Below are positions 35,902 to 48,478 of a stretch of 64,000 bases of DNA, piece by piece. Within the stretch, counting starts at the first letter, position 1. The number at the start of each line of letters is the position of its first letter. The notes under the pieces were generated by a model. The model worked only from the letters and a program-made list of their open reading frames with translations, had not been told where the DNA came from and did not search any database. This DNA comes from Punica granatum (taxonomy: Eukaryota; Streptophyta; Magnoliopsida; Myrtales; Lythraceae), in the NCBI RefSeq assembly GCF_007655135.1, contig NC_045129.1, positions 27,749,391-27,813,390 on the forward strand, written 5' to 3'. Position numbers and translations under genes: made by a program.

Positions 35902-38900
35902 TGTACGGACCTGAATGTGGACTCTCGTCGGGGCTCGCATGTGCGCGTTTGGCTCGTGCGGCTTGGGAGTGTCTACCTTCTGGGGGATGCGTGACAGACA
36001 CGCGTGAGAAGGAGTCGCCACTTACCATTTTACGACCCGAAGATCGAGGGCGGATAAGTTACCCAGGTCTAGGGGTATGGAACACCTAGTTTTGCTAAGG
36101 CATTGGTCTGTGCGGAACCGGAAAGTCCATGTTCGGGGGTTCACGTTACGTGCGAGCATATATCCCGTACGCTCTTTCGGTACTCTGGTTTGCTAGGCTT
36201 GCTGTTTTTGTTTACCACGTGAATTAGGTTGCACTCGGCGTACACGTTTTGACACCGGAAATTCGGTGAACTAAACGATGTCAGTTAAGAAGCCCATAGA
36301 GAAGTAGACCCGTGTGTCGGGGAACCGGTTTACAATCTTGCGTTCCAGTTCATCAAACTATGATGTTTGAATTCCTACGTGAACCGAAACCGCGAAATCT
36401 TGGGATTACTCTTGTCTGGGCAAGCATTGGACCGATTCGATTAATTCGACTCTTGGACCGTTCGCTCACCGACTGGGATTCTTACAGAATGAATGTACAA
36501 AATAAATTCTTACAATGCTCTTAGAAAAACAATAAATACAAATTGCAAATGATTGAATCCCAGTAAGCTTGCTTTCGATTATTATTCCGCTTCGACTTGC
36601 CGTGAGTTCAGGGAAAAATCGAAAAACTGAAATTCAACATGCGCTCTCAGTGAATAGGGCGTTGGACCCTGTGACTGATGGTTAGGGCATTGAACACTAA
36701 GTACAATCCGTCCTATGGGTCAGGCTCGACTCGCATGGACAAACAATAGCAGAAAAGTAACAAACAACGTGCAGATTGCAGACAATGTGTTTGTTAATGC
36801 CAAATGTACGTGGATTAACATATTATTAACCCAAGGGTATTTTGCAAGCAAATGTCATATGTTAAACAAGCAAACGCGTGTAAAACATTTTGCATTCGGC
36901 TTTATTTCAAGGACCTGATAGACATGGTGTCTGTAATCAAGTCCTTTGTGTGTGGATCGCTTTTAAAAATTGTTTTGTATTGTGACACTGAGTTACCACT
37001 GAATTAGCCAAACTCATGTTTTGACTATAGATTTGGAACCTAGAGTTCCCCTAACCATTATCTAGTTTTTGGTTAGGTTGAGTGAAAGGTTAATTAACAT
37101 TTTTGCATGTTTTGTGACATAGATAACCGTTCTAGTTGTCCGAGTCTAAGATAGGATGACAGAAACCCATCAGTGGATAAGAAAAGGCTTTGCAGATGAA
37201 CCTGCACCTGAACAGGTAGCCTATTCTTATCCTAATGCTGTAGTGTCTCTGTTAAGCTAACACTAGGGGTGTCGCTAGGTTGTGAAAAGACGATTATGCC
37301 ATTTATTTAAAAATTATTTTCATAAAAGGGAAACATCGCAGTGCGGGCAATATCGGCCTGTAGCCAATGTCAACCAATTCTCTGGATCGTCCAGGGTTAT
37401 GCAAGAACCCCGAAAAAGTCAAAGAACCGATTGATCTAACCGGAAGTAATCTAGAAAGATCTTTTGTATCATGACCTGAGTTACCTGAAATCAGGTAAAA
37501 ACTCAAGTTGAGACACAGAAGTCCTTTTTAGACGTCCGTGCTACATCGGACTGCGCATTTCGGGTTTTGAAATAAACAAGTTTTGAAAATGGCATTAACG
37601 TCATTTGACAACTCATCGACGCGAGTTATCAGTTAATTGCCAATTCATACAAACTTATCAGTGCCAAGTGGTTTTAATCATGTGAGTGTCCCGATTAACC
37701 TGTTTGTGAATTTACAACTTAAAATTAAATGCCAAATGCAGTAAATGTGTGGGTTACAAATAATCAGACAGATCATGAATTGATCCACTGAATGAAGTCG
37801 GAGTACCCAAAAAGCTCAATTTAATGAAAATAATTCATGACACGGCGACCAAGACGGGTCCGGGAAGGTCGATGATAATTTAATCAAAATGACCAAAATA
37901 CCCTCGGAACCCAAATGGCCTCGAAAGAGTCATCGATACATGAATCCATGCATTTTGTTTGGAAAACAACATTCTAACATGAATTTTAACGTGGGATTTG
38001 CGACGATATTGAAAAATGCAATTTTGCACAAAATCCGAGACATGTATTTCATTGAGGTAAAGAGACCGTTCTTGGCCTGAATACGGTCAAGGAACTCTCG
38101 GGTTTCAAGCGGTTTCTTTAACCCAATTTCGACTATTTCTCGTATGCTCAAACATTAAACACAATAAATAACATGATTTTTGCAAAGTCAGTATCGCCAC
38201 GATATCAAAAAGCGCATTTAAACATATAAACATGCACAAACATGTTATTTACGGAATCAATAGAACGATACTGACTCCATGGATGCGAAAAAACATAAAA
38301 CTCGGGAAATGACTTAAGTCGGGGCAAGGAGGCCGATCATGACCCAGAAAAATCAAGAGGAGCTCTCGGGTACTTTTTCAAAAGTTAAGCCGAGAGCTCC
38401 TTTGGTCATTCCGAGCCAAATTGGTCTTCTCGACTCCGATTTAAGCCCGTTCCCGACATGATTAACATGTTAAACGATTAAGATATGGATGACATAACGT
38501 AAAAACGCATAAAAAATGTAAAATCGGCATGTAAACCGATCTTGAACCGCCTTGTAACCCCACAAACGCAATGATAATGTAAAAGTATTAACTTCTCTGA
38601 GTCAAGAATGGTTATACCTAGCCTCGAGGGTCAAGGACAAGTCGGAAAAACAGCTGGAAAACGCTTGTTGGAAAATCGGATCCTGGGTGGTACTGTTCAC
38701 CCGAGACTACACCCGATTTTGGCTAACTTGCACCGGTGGTTCAGGATGGTTGCACGAGCTGACCCGGCTTGGGACACCTCTCTAGGGGGTTCCGGAGGTG
38801 CCTATGGGTGGCTCTTGGCGTGCGGGAACCTACGTTAACTTGAAAAGGCAAGAAACCCAGTAAGCTATAAACTGTCTTTTTAGATCCGGTTTGGAAAAGC

Positions 38901-40742
38901 TTGAGTTTAAGTGGGTTTTAATGGGTTGCTTGATGGCTCATTCCTCCGAGAGGACCCTTAGAGACTGTATGAGGATAGCTAAAACTCCAAGAAGTGGCCC
39001 GATTTAAGAGATGGCTCGGTTCACCAAGTCGGCAGCCACCCAGGATACGAATCTGGACAGATTCTGGACGAGCTTGGCTAGGGTAGTTAGAGGCTCCAAA
39101 CGACAAAACTAACACCACCAATGGACTCAGGAGGTCGAAAACATGAGGGTATGTATTTAGTTTGAGGCTCGGGCTAAGTCGGAGGGCGGTCACCGGAACA
39201 CGGTTTGTTTTCCGGCAATTTTTACTTGATTTCGGGCTGAGCAGAGGGCTGGACGATTACTGGTTTTTAGGGGAGCTTTGAGAGGGTTTTTGAGAGAGAA
39301 TGCATGAGAGAGAATGGCAAGAGTGAAAGTCTTAGGATATTTTCAATGCAAGTGGGCAATGGTGGCTAGCTTTGTCTTGAGCAAGGGAAAGAAGATACCC
39401 TGGGTCCCGCTTGGGTTAGAGTTGAGTCGGGAGGAAGCTCAAATCTTGATTGATCATGCATTCGAAGCCCGTGATTCAAATTGAATGTCGAATCAGCGAC
39501 GTACTCGATAAAACGATTCAAATGAGTCCAAGATTGTCATTTTCCTTGAGAAAATGCATAGTGTGGTCATGAGGCTCGGAAGCCAGTTTTGCTCATTTTA
39601 AGTAATCAGAGTGAAGTTAACCATTTCTGATGGCATATCTTACATCTGGGTTCTGCATTTTTCATTTTGATATGTATTGTTAGTTGGAATGAATAGTTGA
39701 CCCTTCAGCCGGTATTGAAAATGTGAAGCCGGAGACGTCCTAGGAGGCCGAAACTAGATTTCTTAGATTGTTTTTTGAGTTGTTCAGGAGATCCGGAGAT
39801 CACTGTAATCTCTATTTGTCGAAAACGGACCTCTAAGGACTTGAAAAACGCATCTAAGACCTTTAAGGCACTGCTTGAGAGGTCTAAATGAGTTGTGCAG
39901 TTCAGTCTGATGATTCCACATTGAGCCTTAGGATGGCTAGCACAGTGTAGGCTAATCGTCCGGCGTCAAGTTTCCGCGAAAAGGACCTCCGGATATAGAT
40001 TTCCACTGAAAATGACATTTTATGCTCTTCGGAGGTTACTCGAGAAATTGAAAAGGGTTTTGCTTTCTGTTTTGCCCAATTGCGTCTGTCCGTTGGAGTT
40101 TTTAGGGCAATGCAGGGTCTATTTCGTTTGCCGTTATTCTGTCAGACCAGTCTCCGGTTATCCTTTTCCGAATAAGGGTATGCTTGTTCTATCGCTCGGA
40201 AGTCATTTGAGGTAGTTGTGTGGCTTTCGGGAGACAGTTTGAAGCAATGCTCATGCTCTATATGCTTGGGGGACGTGGTTACAGCTGACATTAGGAACTA
40301 ACTTTTCTCTAATAACCCGGCATTTTTGGACTTCCATTGAAAGGTTGTCTGTATACAGAAAGTTGTTCTGTATATAGCAGATGATCTGCAAAATGTGTTT
40401 GAAAACACTTTTCATCTGTTTGGCACTGATGTGGATTTTTGAAGTCCAGTATTGGATATTTTCTAATGGTTGAGCGATCCATTGGAAAATAGCACTGTCA
40501 GCTTGGTATTCTGAAAATACCGGTTTGGGGATTGTTTGGCTTCCACTTACTCTGTTAGCTCTGGATGACCTAGGAAGTTCTTCTGTTGTTCGCCCATATC
40601 TTCTGCTTGTTCCTACTGACTTGAGATTGAATAATGATTTGTTATTCTGTTGAGCCGTTTTCTGTATTCTTACTCAAGTCATAGCCTGGTTTGATGCTGA
40701 TATGCATTGCTTGAATTGGTGAGCCAAAATGGGGTGCTGACA
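35902..40742 (-). repeat. 3' LTR of the giant element (4,841 bp)
   Basis: Bounded by TGTACGGACC at 35902 and GGTGCTGACA at 40742 in + strand reading, so TG...CA on either strand. No large insertion is seen. It supplies the reference length for the interrupted partner LTR. Its short frames are non-coding noise. Confidence 0.88.
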
Positions 40743-40757
40743 GCTTGCTCCTCTTTG
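40743..40757 (-). other. Polypurine tract
   Basis: Minus strand CAAAGAGGAGCAAGC runs directly into the 3' LTR start TGTCAGCACC. Position and purine content fit the primer for plus-strand DNA synthesis. Confidence 0.6.
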
Positions 40758-43700
40758 AATGCGTGCTCGAGTCGAGGATGCATCTAAAGACTTTGAAAAG
40801 CACCCTAGTTTGATGGCAATGATCAATTTGGCGCCTCCAATGACCGTCTTCTTCCTCTTTCTTTCGATATGTTGGAGTATTGTACCTAGCCGAAAGATAA
40901 ATGAAATGAAATATGGATAAGCTTTGGCAGAGAGTAAAAAAGATGTTTGCATAAAGGAAAAGTGTATGTTTAGTGAAAAAGTGAATGCGGAAGTAAAATG
41001 CTTGCGTAAAAGCGAAGGACTTTTAGGAATGAAAAGTGCTGGTAGATAGAGATTGCAGGAACGTGGCATTGGTCCAGATGAGGTAAAAGTGAATTGTAAG
41101 GAATGCGGGTAAGTTGGCGTTTTAACCCAAAGATGGTAAAAGGGGTGTCTCAACCCGAAAGCGGTAAATGGGTGTCTCAACCTGAAAGCGTAAATGGTGT
41201 CTCAACCTGAAAGCGGTAAATGAGTGTCTCAGCCCGAAAGCGGTGAATAGGTGTCTCAACCCGAAAGAGTTAATGGGCGTCTCAACCCGAAAGCGGTAAA
41301 TGAGTGTCTCAACCCGAAAGCGGTAAATGAGTGTCTCAACCCAAAAGCAATAAGTGGGTGTCTCAACCCGAAAGCATAAATGGGTGTCTCAACCCGAAAG
41401 CGTAAATGGGTATCTTAACCCGAAAGCGGTAAATGGGTGTGTCACCCCGAAAGCAATAAGTGGGTGTCTCAACCCGAAAGCAATAAATGTGTCACTGTGG
41501 GACAGTGGTGTTGTGGCTGTGTGGGGCGGATGCTGCCCCGAAAGTGCTGATCCATCATAGGCACGTGTTGCTGGAGTGGTTATGCTTTGCTGAAGACTAG
41601 TTTTACTGGCTGGGGCAATCGTGCTTTGACCTGCTGGAAGTTCGCCATGATTCGGCATCCTATCCTGCGAGACTCGAGCTCTAGAGAAAGAGCGCCTACG
41701 TATCCTGTGTGACCGGAAATTAGAGTCTGCCGTAGTTCTTACGATGTAGTACCCGTGATCCTCGCATTAATAGTAAATCATGTGAGAAATACTAACATGA
41801 GATAAACACAGATAAGCCCAAAGAGAATATTGTTGCAACACGCAGATCTTTAGTTTCGGGTCGCCTGAGTAATCCGTGAAGAATTTTACTTTGACAGTGC
41901 AAATGGGTTTTGTTCTCGGAGGCCAATATGCGAGGCCTCTAGAGGTTCCCGTTAGCTATGCATGGGCATATCAAGACTTCCTCGACAATGCCCTAACAGT
42001 TCTATCGTTTGTTCGACACGCTCGTCGGTTTTGGATCCTTATTATCCGGATGTCGTAGGGCGACTGCATTTGCAACCCGCATGGGAATTTCTGTCCAAAA
42101 TTGGTCAGACATCGGTCTGATCATTTCCAGAATGCTATGACTAGACTTCGGAAAGGAATGTCTGGGATTTTGGCTTTGTGGTAGCAGATTGAAGGGTGGC
42201 TGTGACCCATTTGGAGTTACAAATTTGACAAAAAGAAAAGAGAAAGCTTGAGGAACACGTTGCCTCAGGCTAAAAGGATACACGAATTCACGCCTGCAAC
42301 GAGATGTACCCCCCTTCTCCTCTGTCTTTCTGTTAAGTAGGTTGTATCGAACTGCTTGGACGGCGTGCTCAGTTACCCACTGTGTTTGAAGAAGAATCCG
42401 CACTGGATGATTGAACTATGTAGGAGAACTGATTGGGGATCGTGATGGAGAAAATAACCTGGCCGCTTTCCTTGAGGATCCCTGATCCGCGCAGTGTGTG
42501 AGGGAATGGGGAGACAATTTTATCTATCTCTCGTTTTGCTCTCCTTTTGCTACGGTCACCCACCTCGGGGCCGCTTCTCTCAACCTAAAGGGGATGAGCT
42601 CTCATTTTACTACGACCGCCCATAAAGGGGTTTCTAATCGTGCCTCTCTTTTGCCCTAACTTTTGCCTAAACTGCCCCTCAAGAGGGGTTTTCAACCTAG
42701 TGGGCGTAATTCTTTTGTCTCTCATGCTTGCAAAGGCAAAGAGTTCGAATGATTTGATCTTCGAGTGCATTGTGTTCTGTCTCCATCGAGGAGTTGTGTC
42801 TGCTGCTTCCTCTTTTTGTTGGGGTTTGTTGATTTCTTTGGATTGGCGGTGCTAGTGCTTTTGGTGAACATCGACATTGCCTTATTTTGCTTGTTGGTAG
42901 GTTTTTCCCGTTTCTTTTATCTCTCTCTTCATTGGCGGGTTTTTCCCACTTCTTTTCGCTCTGTTTTTTTTTCTTGTAACTGGGGTTTATTTTGTGCCTC
43001 GTATCTTTGTTTGAAACTCCTCGACTTTGCATGGCCGATGCCACTTTTGTGTGCTTCACCTCATGGAGACTTGTTGCATGTTACTAGCCCTATTTTGTGA
43101 GGGCCGACTTTCTTGGACGTTTGACTCTTGTGTACTTAGAAGTCGAACTCCGTGTCATTCGCCCTTGCAAGCTATACATGTGAATTTTCCCTATCGTCTA
43201 GGAAAAGAAAATGCAGAATTGTCCCGCAGGAGTAGACAATCTAGGTTGCCTCAGTGCAAATGTTGGACCAGGATGCCCTGGTCTTCATTTGTTGAAGTGG
43301 CCCGTGGCAGGCGCTTTGTACGATTGTCGTCCCCAATCATATCTTGTTGTCTTGGCAACGTGTGCCTTTTCAAGGGTACACGCTGCTGAAGCCGCTGGGT
43401 GTTTGAAGAAGACAGTTGCATCAATACTGAGTGATTCGCTTGATTTTTCTCATCTTCGGCTTTGTAGGGGGTACCTCGTCGTTGGACACCTCCCTCGTCG
43501 AAGTATAAGAAAAGGGTCCGAGACAAGTTCTCGGGAAAGCGTGAACTCACGCATCGCTCATCGTCTGTGGCCAATGTGTCCCTGTAAAGGATGACGAAGA
43601 AGATGATGTGTTAGGTGATTATGCGGTAAGAAATATGGGGTGGACCCATGGAAAAATCCATTTTTGCCCCGCCCGCATCCCATGGAGTGTCGCGTGTGGA

Positions 43701-44389
43701 TGACATTTGTTTCTGGGAATCTGGTCATCACCACTCTGGAGTAGTTCGACCATGACTATGGTCACATAAACATGTTTTCCCTGATTGTGAGTAGGCATGC
43801 GCAGCCGTCCTAAGGAAGGCTAGAGAAGCTGGGTCCTTGGAGGACAAGCAAGCCGAATAGGCCCGATAGAGCTAATGGCGTATTGTAAGAATAGTCATAA
43901 TGCCTTTTGATGAATTTGTTCAAGCTGGGAGTTCATTGGGAAATGCACCCGAATGAAAGCAAAAGAGAATTTAAGGGAGAATGCGTGTGTTGCCCCAATG
44001 GCCGGTTGGTGGTGACAGGAAGAGATGGATAAGATCCATTTTTTGGTCGGAGGCCTGATTATGCTGGTGTCTCCTGCGATCGAAGGTTGGGTCATGCTCT
44101 GCTTGTACAGCTATCGCTTCCAGCCTTTGCAGTGAAAGGGTTGGATTCTTCCTTTGGAGTATCACTTGGATGAATTCGAATCCAAATTGATTTTGGATTT
44201 CAGACGAGTCTGGAAATAAAAGTGTTTTACTTTAGAATGCAGAATTACCGAGAGAAAAATTAAGGATAGTAGGAATTGTAGACACAGGAATTCATAATAT
44301 GTGCAAGGGATTTTATTAAAGTCAGTGCTATAACAAAAAGATCCCTCTTCCGCTGTGTGGCTTATAGCTTCACCGACACACGGGGAACA
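40758..44389 (-). other. Long post-gag region without pol
   Basis: About 3.6 kb between the gag stop and the 3' LTR, where an autonomous Gypsy element would carry pol. I find no DTGA-like protease, no YxDD reverse transcriptase and no integrase zinc site in any minus frame listed. Short frames on both strands have low-complexity or unknown products. It contains the 26-27 bp tandem array near its end. Confidence 0.7.
41124..41490. repeat. Tandem array of a 26-27 bp unit, about 14 copies
   Basis: Units of the form GTGTCTCAACCCGAAAGCGG plus TAAATGG repeat head to tail with small indels (25-28 bp). The array sits close to the 3' LTR inside the giant element. Tandem arrays in this position are known in plant Tat/Ogre elements and can seed satellite DNA. 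Confidence 0.88.
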
Positions 44390-46510
44390 CTATATACACA
44401 AGTAGCCTCGTGGGGAGGTCATATACTCTTCCTTGGCCTCGTTCTTTCCGAGAAGATAGGCGCCGATCATGTTGACAGTCGGGCCTGAGCTGAAGCCGAG
44501 GTCAGGGAGAGGATTGATCTGGACGTTGGGTGGTTTCACTGCGCTAAACGAGACTTCATTTTTCTCGATCATGTCCTGGATCTTCTCCCGCAACTTCTAG
44601 CAGTTGTCGGTGGTGTGGCCCGGAGCACCTTGATGGTACTCACAACGCAAGTTATGGTCCTGGTTCATGGGGTCGAAATTAGGGCCGGGCGCTACCAGTC
44701 GAATCTTGTTGCCTGCTAAGAGTTGCCGATATATGTAAGAGAGCGGGGCCGGTAGAGGTACGAACAACGGTCTACATTGCCGGGGTTGCGTTGTACCGTC
44801 TAGCTGACTCTGTGGGGCTGGGGCCCGCTGCGCCGGTTGATGAGCTCTCGAAGCCGGGGGCCTGAGTTGGGTCTGAGGAACAGGGGCGTAGTGGTGGACG
44901 ACTTGCTGCGGGGCTTGAAGAGGTGCGTAGGCAGGAGGAGCCGAGTAGTAAATCGGTTGAGCTAAGTATTGTTGCTGTAGGGCAGGGAGTGGAAAAGACG
45001 GAGCGACATTAACCGCATACTGATGATGGCCGGGATGCCCCGGGTTCACTACGCTAACATTAGCGTCTTTGCTTCTCCTGTTGTGGGAGGAAGCAACAGT
45101 GACGACTGTCTTCTTGGAGGATTCACCCTCTCCCTTTCTGACCGGATGGTCAATCCTTCCTAGTTTAATCCCAAGGCTAACCTTCTTGCCAGCCTTTATC
45201 ATTGTGTTGAAAGACGACATGTGTCCTAGGAGGTCCGAGTAGTATGCACCCTTGAGAGTCCCATGAAAGATCTGGATTTGTTCCGCTTCATCAATTGGAG
45301 GACGATGCTTGGCCGCCTCAGCACGCCATTGAGTAGCATATTCCTCAAAGGATTGTTCCTCTTACATTTCCATGACGCTTAACTAGAGATAGAACGGAGC
45401 TATGCCAGTATTGTAGCCATATTGGGACACGAACTTCTTAGCAAGCTCATCCCAGGTGGGAATGTCCGCCGCTTTGAGAGAGGTGAACCAATTGACTGCT
45501 GCTCCTTTCAAACTTTCTTGAAAAGTCTGAATCATGAACTGCTCATATTCCCAGTACGGCATCATGCGGTTTCGATAGCCTTGCAGATGTGGCTTCGGAT
45601 CCGTGGTACCGTCGTACTTGTCCAAGTCGGGAATTTTGATCTTCAGGGGCAACCTCATGACTGGAAAGAGATTTAGGTCCAAGTAACTCGTGTCATAATG
45701 AGAATCACTTTCCTGGAGGGCCTTCATCATCTCTTCCATTTTTTTCATCCGGCGCTCATATTCTGTCTCCGCAGCTGGGAGAATATATGTCGGTGGAGCT
45801 TCAAGGGCAACCATAGCTTGTGCGCCCAGGTTATAGTAAGGAATGTTTAGGATCGATGGAGTTCGGTGTGGAAGGCTTATTTGGGGTTGTAGAGCTGGGA
45901 AAGGAAATGGCTCAGTGATGGGAGCAGGAGCATGTGTGCTTGTTGCCGGGAAGATCGTTGGCATAGGAGCAGTATGAATGAGGCTTGTAGCTGATACTGG
46001 CATCGTAGGAAGCGCAAGCATAGCTGGATCAATTATCGGCACCGTCATTGGCGGAGGAGGGAAAGTCGCCGGAAGTGTTACCGGAAAAGGAGCAACAACC
46101 GGATAGACCTCTGGTGTGTGTGTCAACGATGGAACAGTCGCCGGGAAGTGTGTCGGCGTAGGAATAGGCACAACATCGCTCTCTGGTGCAAGGGTCAGCG
46201 GGACCCAAGGAGATGGATCAACCATTGACCCGTGCGCTGGAGGCGGGATGGAACTCGAAGAGGCACGGTTTGGTCCCCTGAGCAAGGCCATAAGGTCAGT
46301 GATGTTGGAGGCCATTTGATTAACTGTGCCTTTGAGTGCTGCGATATGGATAGCGTCGTTAGAAGATGGTGAAACTGGAGGCATCGGAGTCGGCGCATGT
46401 ACATGGATGGCGGGACATATGGTGGAGCATACGTAGCAGGTGATTGGGACTGCACTAAAGTTGGTGGGGGTGACTTCACCTGAAGGAACTGGTGGATCAA
46501 TTTCCTCCAT
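44390..46510 (-). pseudogene. gag: Ty3/Gypsy gag, one frame with three stops
   Basis: A single minus-strand frame of about 706 codons starts at ATG 46510 and ends at TAA 44390. It is interrupted by TAG at 45383-45385, TAA at 45362-45364 and TAG at 44594-44596. Order: a Pro-rich N-terminal half; a short coiled stretch, YERRMKKMEEMMKALQ; a retrotransposon gag domain from KIPDLDKYDG through MIQTFQESLKGAAVNWF and FVSQYGYN to EEYATQWRAEAAK; a Pro/Gln-rich linker; and a zinc-knuckle variant, CEYHQGAPGHTTDNC. That knuckle has His in place of the second Cys, as in Tat-lineage elements. The last stop replaces a residue just after the knuckle. It would build the particle shell if intact. Confidence 0.88.
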
Positions 46511-47641
46511 CCTTAGTCGATGTTAGGTGGGATAGCGGTGTGATGCCACCGGTTGTGGTTACCTATATCCGCAAGTGTGTAAGTATGGGCGTGGAAAAAG
46601 GTCCACTAAATTGAACGTGCAAGACAATAATTAAATGAATGGGATGCATGAAATGCATGAATTTCAAATAAACACTAATGTCATTGCTTGATTCGATTCA
46701 AATTCCTCGATTTACAAAGACGATTCATTTGATTTTAAAAGGAATGTAAACATTGAATCGACAATCCATCACGCCTGGCAGCCGAGTGAGCGTTACGTAG
46801 GATCGAATGGGGTGAAGACGCTGCTGACAACTAGTCCTAGGGATGTGAGACGTTTTGCGCATTTGCCCGCGTCCAGTCCAGCGTAGCGTTCAAACACGCT
46901 ATCTCTCTATCTAGGCTCTCGATGGCTGTCCTTAGGAACGTCTGGTTGATGGGGCGATTACTGAAAAGTGACAAGATGCTGATAATGTTACTGATGTAAG
47001 CTTGGTCGATCAATCAGAGCATTCCTTCCTGCGGTTGATCAATTGGTTTAGTGGCACGACACAATCGAGCCCAGACAAAGAGCCAGGCGAACCATCCTTA
47101 CCTAAATGGGAGAGACTGTCGGTTCAACATTTAAAATCGAACCAATGCAATGTCCTAATTTTTTCGAAAACATGCATCCTGGTGCAAAATGTAAAACTAT
47201 AACATGGGTTCTTTACATTGTACATCGTTCTTTCAGTAAAAACAGCAAAAGGCCCACCTAAAAAGGAAAAACTACGGGCCAACTTAAAGACGCAACTTTG
47301 GGTCGGTTGATGGCATGAAGGTTATTTCGGTCCAGCATGACGGTCCCTGTTTATGCATGGTTTGAGTACTATAGGGATAATATCTAGCTAGGGATGGGGG
47401 CTCCCGATTCAAGGGTGTAAATTTATTGAAATCGAGCGAGGATCTTCGGGAGCCGGTTCGGTGGCAGAGCCTACTCGATCTGTTCCCTTACTCGGAACCT
47501 CTGTTTAACTTAGTTTCCTAATTCGGCGCCCGTGGGATTTCGAACGTGGTACTTAAAACCTGCTATGATGAAATAAATGTGCAAAAAGCGATAAATAAAC
47601 ATGCAAGCAAAGCAAACAGGATCGAGCCCGAACCCACTAAG
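46511..47641 (-). other. 5' leader of the giant element
   Basis: About 1.1 kb between the primer-binding site and the gag start. No frame of interest is seen. Long leaders are common in this group. Confidence 0.6.
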
Positions 47642-47666
47642 TGTGTCTCCAGTGGAGTCGCCAAGC
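47642..47666 (-). other. Primer-binding site
   Basis: Directly after the 5' LTR end (minus strand ...GTACA) the sequence is GC followed by TTGGCGACTCCACTGGAGAC. A TGGCGACTC...-type PBS is familiar from Tat/Ogre-like elements, where an arginine tRNA has been proposed as primer. The tRNA assignment is from memory. Confidence 0.6.
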
Positions 47667-47938
47667 TGTACGGACCTGAATGTGGACTCTCGTCGGGGCC
47701 TGCATGTGCGCTTTTGGCTGGCACGGCTTGGGAATGTCCACCTCCCTAGGGATGCGTGACGGACTCGCGTGAAAATGAGTCGCGACTTACTATTTTACGA
47801 CCTGAAAGTCGAGGGCGGATAAGTTATCCGGGTCTAGGGGTATGGAACACCTAGTTTTGCTAAGACATTGGTCTGTGCGGAATCGGAAAATCCGTGTTCG
47901 GGGTTTCACATTACGTGCGGGCCTATATCCTGTACACC

Positions 47939-48478
47939 TAGGGGTGTGCACGGGTACCGGGTATACCCGGAACCGGTTGGAACCTACCCTAACGGGTAGG
48001 GTCTGAGTAGCTCGTATTGAAAATATGGTTGGTTCCGGGTATTAAAATTAGGAGCCTGTGAAAATCGGTTTCTGTTCCGGTTCTTGCCTACTGGGTACCT
48101 GGAACCGGTTATTTATTAAAAAAAAAGAGGAAAGAATAAAGTTATTATCTCCTCTAATGAATCAGAACAGAGACACTTTGTTGTGTGAGATCGTATTATG
48201 AATGTTTAATTTTGTCGATGGATTGATGAGATATATTATTATTTCATTATTGTGGATTAATCTAAATTTTGTTGATATTCTATTCGACGTGATTACTGAT
48301 TATGTATGTGATATTTTTTCGATTTTATTTAGCGGGAGAAAAAAATTTACAGATTCCAACAGGGTATCCGGAACCTGTGGTATAATACAGGTTCCGGGTA
48401 GGTTCCAGTTTCATTATTCAACAGGGTAGGGTCCGGGTATTATGAAAAATACAGGGTATCCGAAACCGATCACCCCTA
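47939..48478. mobile_element. hAT-type MITE, 540 bp, inside the 5' LTR
   Basis: Ends are TAGGGGTG on the left and CACCCCTA on the right. Flanks are TGTACACC (47931-47938) and CGTACACC (48479-48486), an 8-bp duplication with one C/T difference. The 3' LTR lacks the insertion. The interior is AT-rich, with inner GGGTA / TACCC motifs near both ends, and codes for nothing. Confidence 0.85.

Noticed and set aside
41124..41490. CRISPR-like array
   Set aside because: Units are directly adjacent with no unique spacers, and this is a plant retrotransposon.
41354..41560. Repeat-peptide frame across the 26-27 bp array
   Set aside because: Units vary between 25 and 28 bp, so no frame is kept through the array; it is a chance reading of tandem DNA.
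42697..43594. Frames of 100-127 residues on both strands in the post-gag region
   Set aside because: No pol or other domain motif is visible, frames overlap on opposite strands, and products are low-complexity or unknown.
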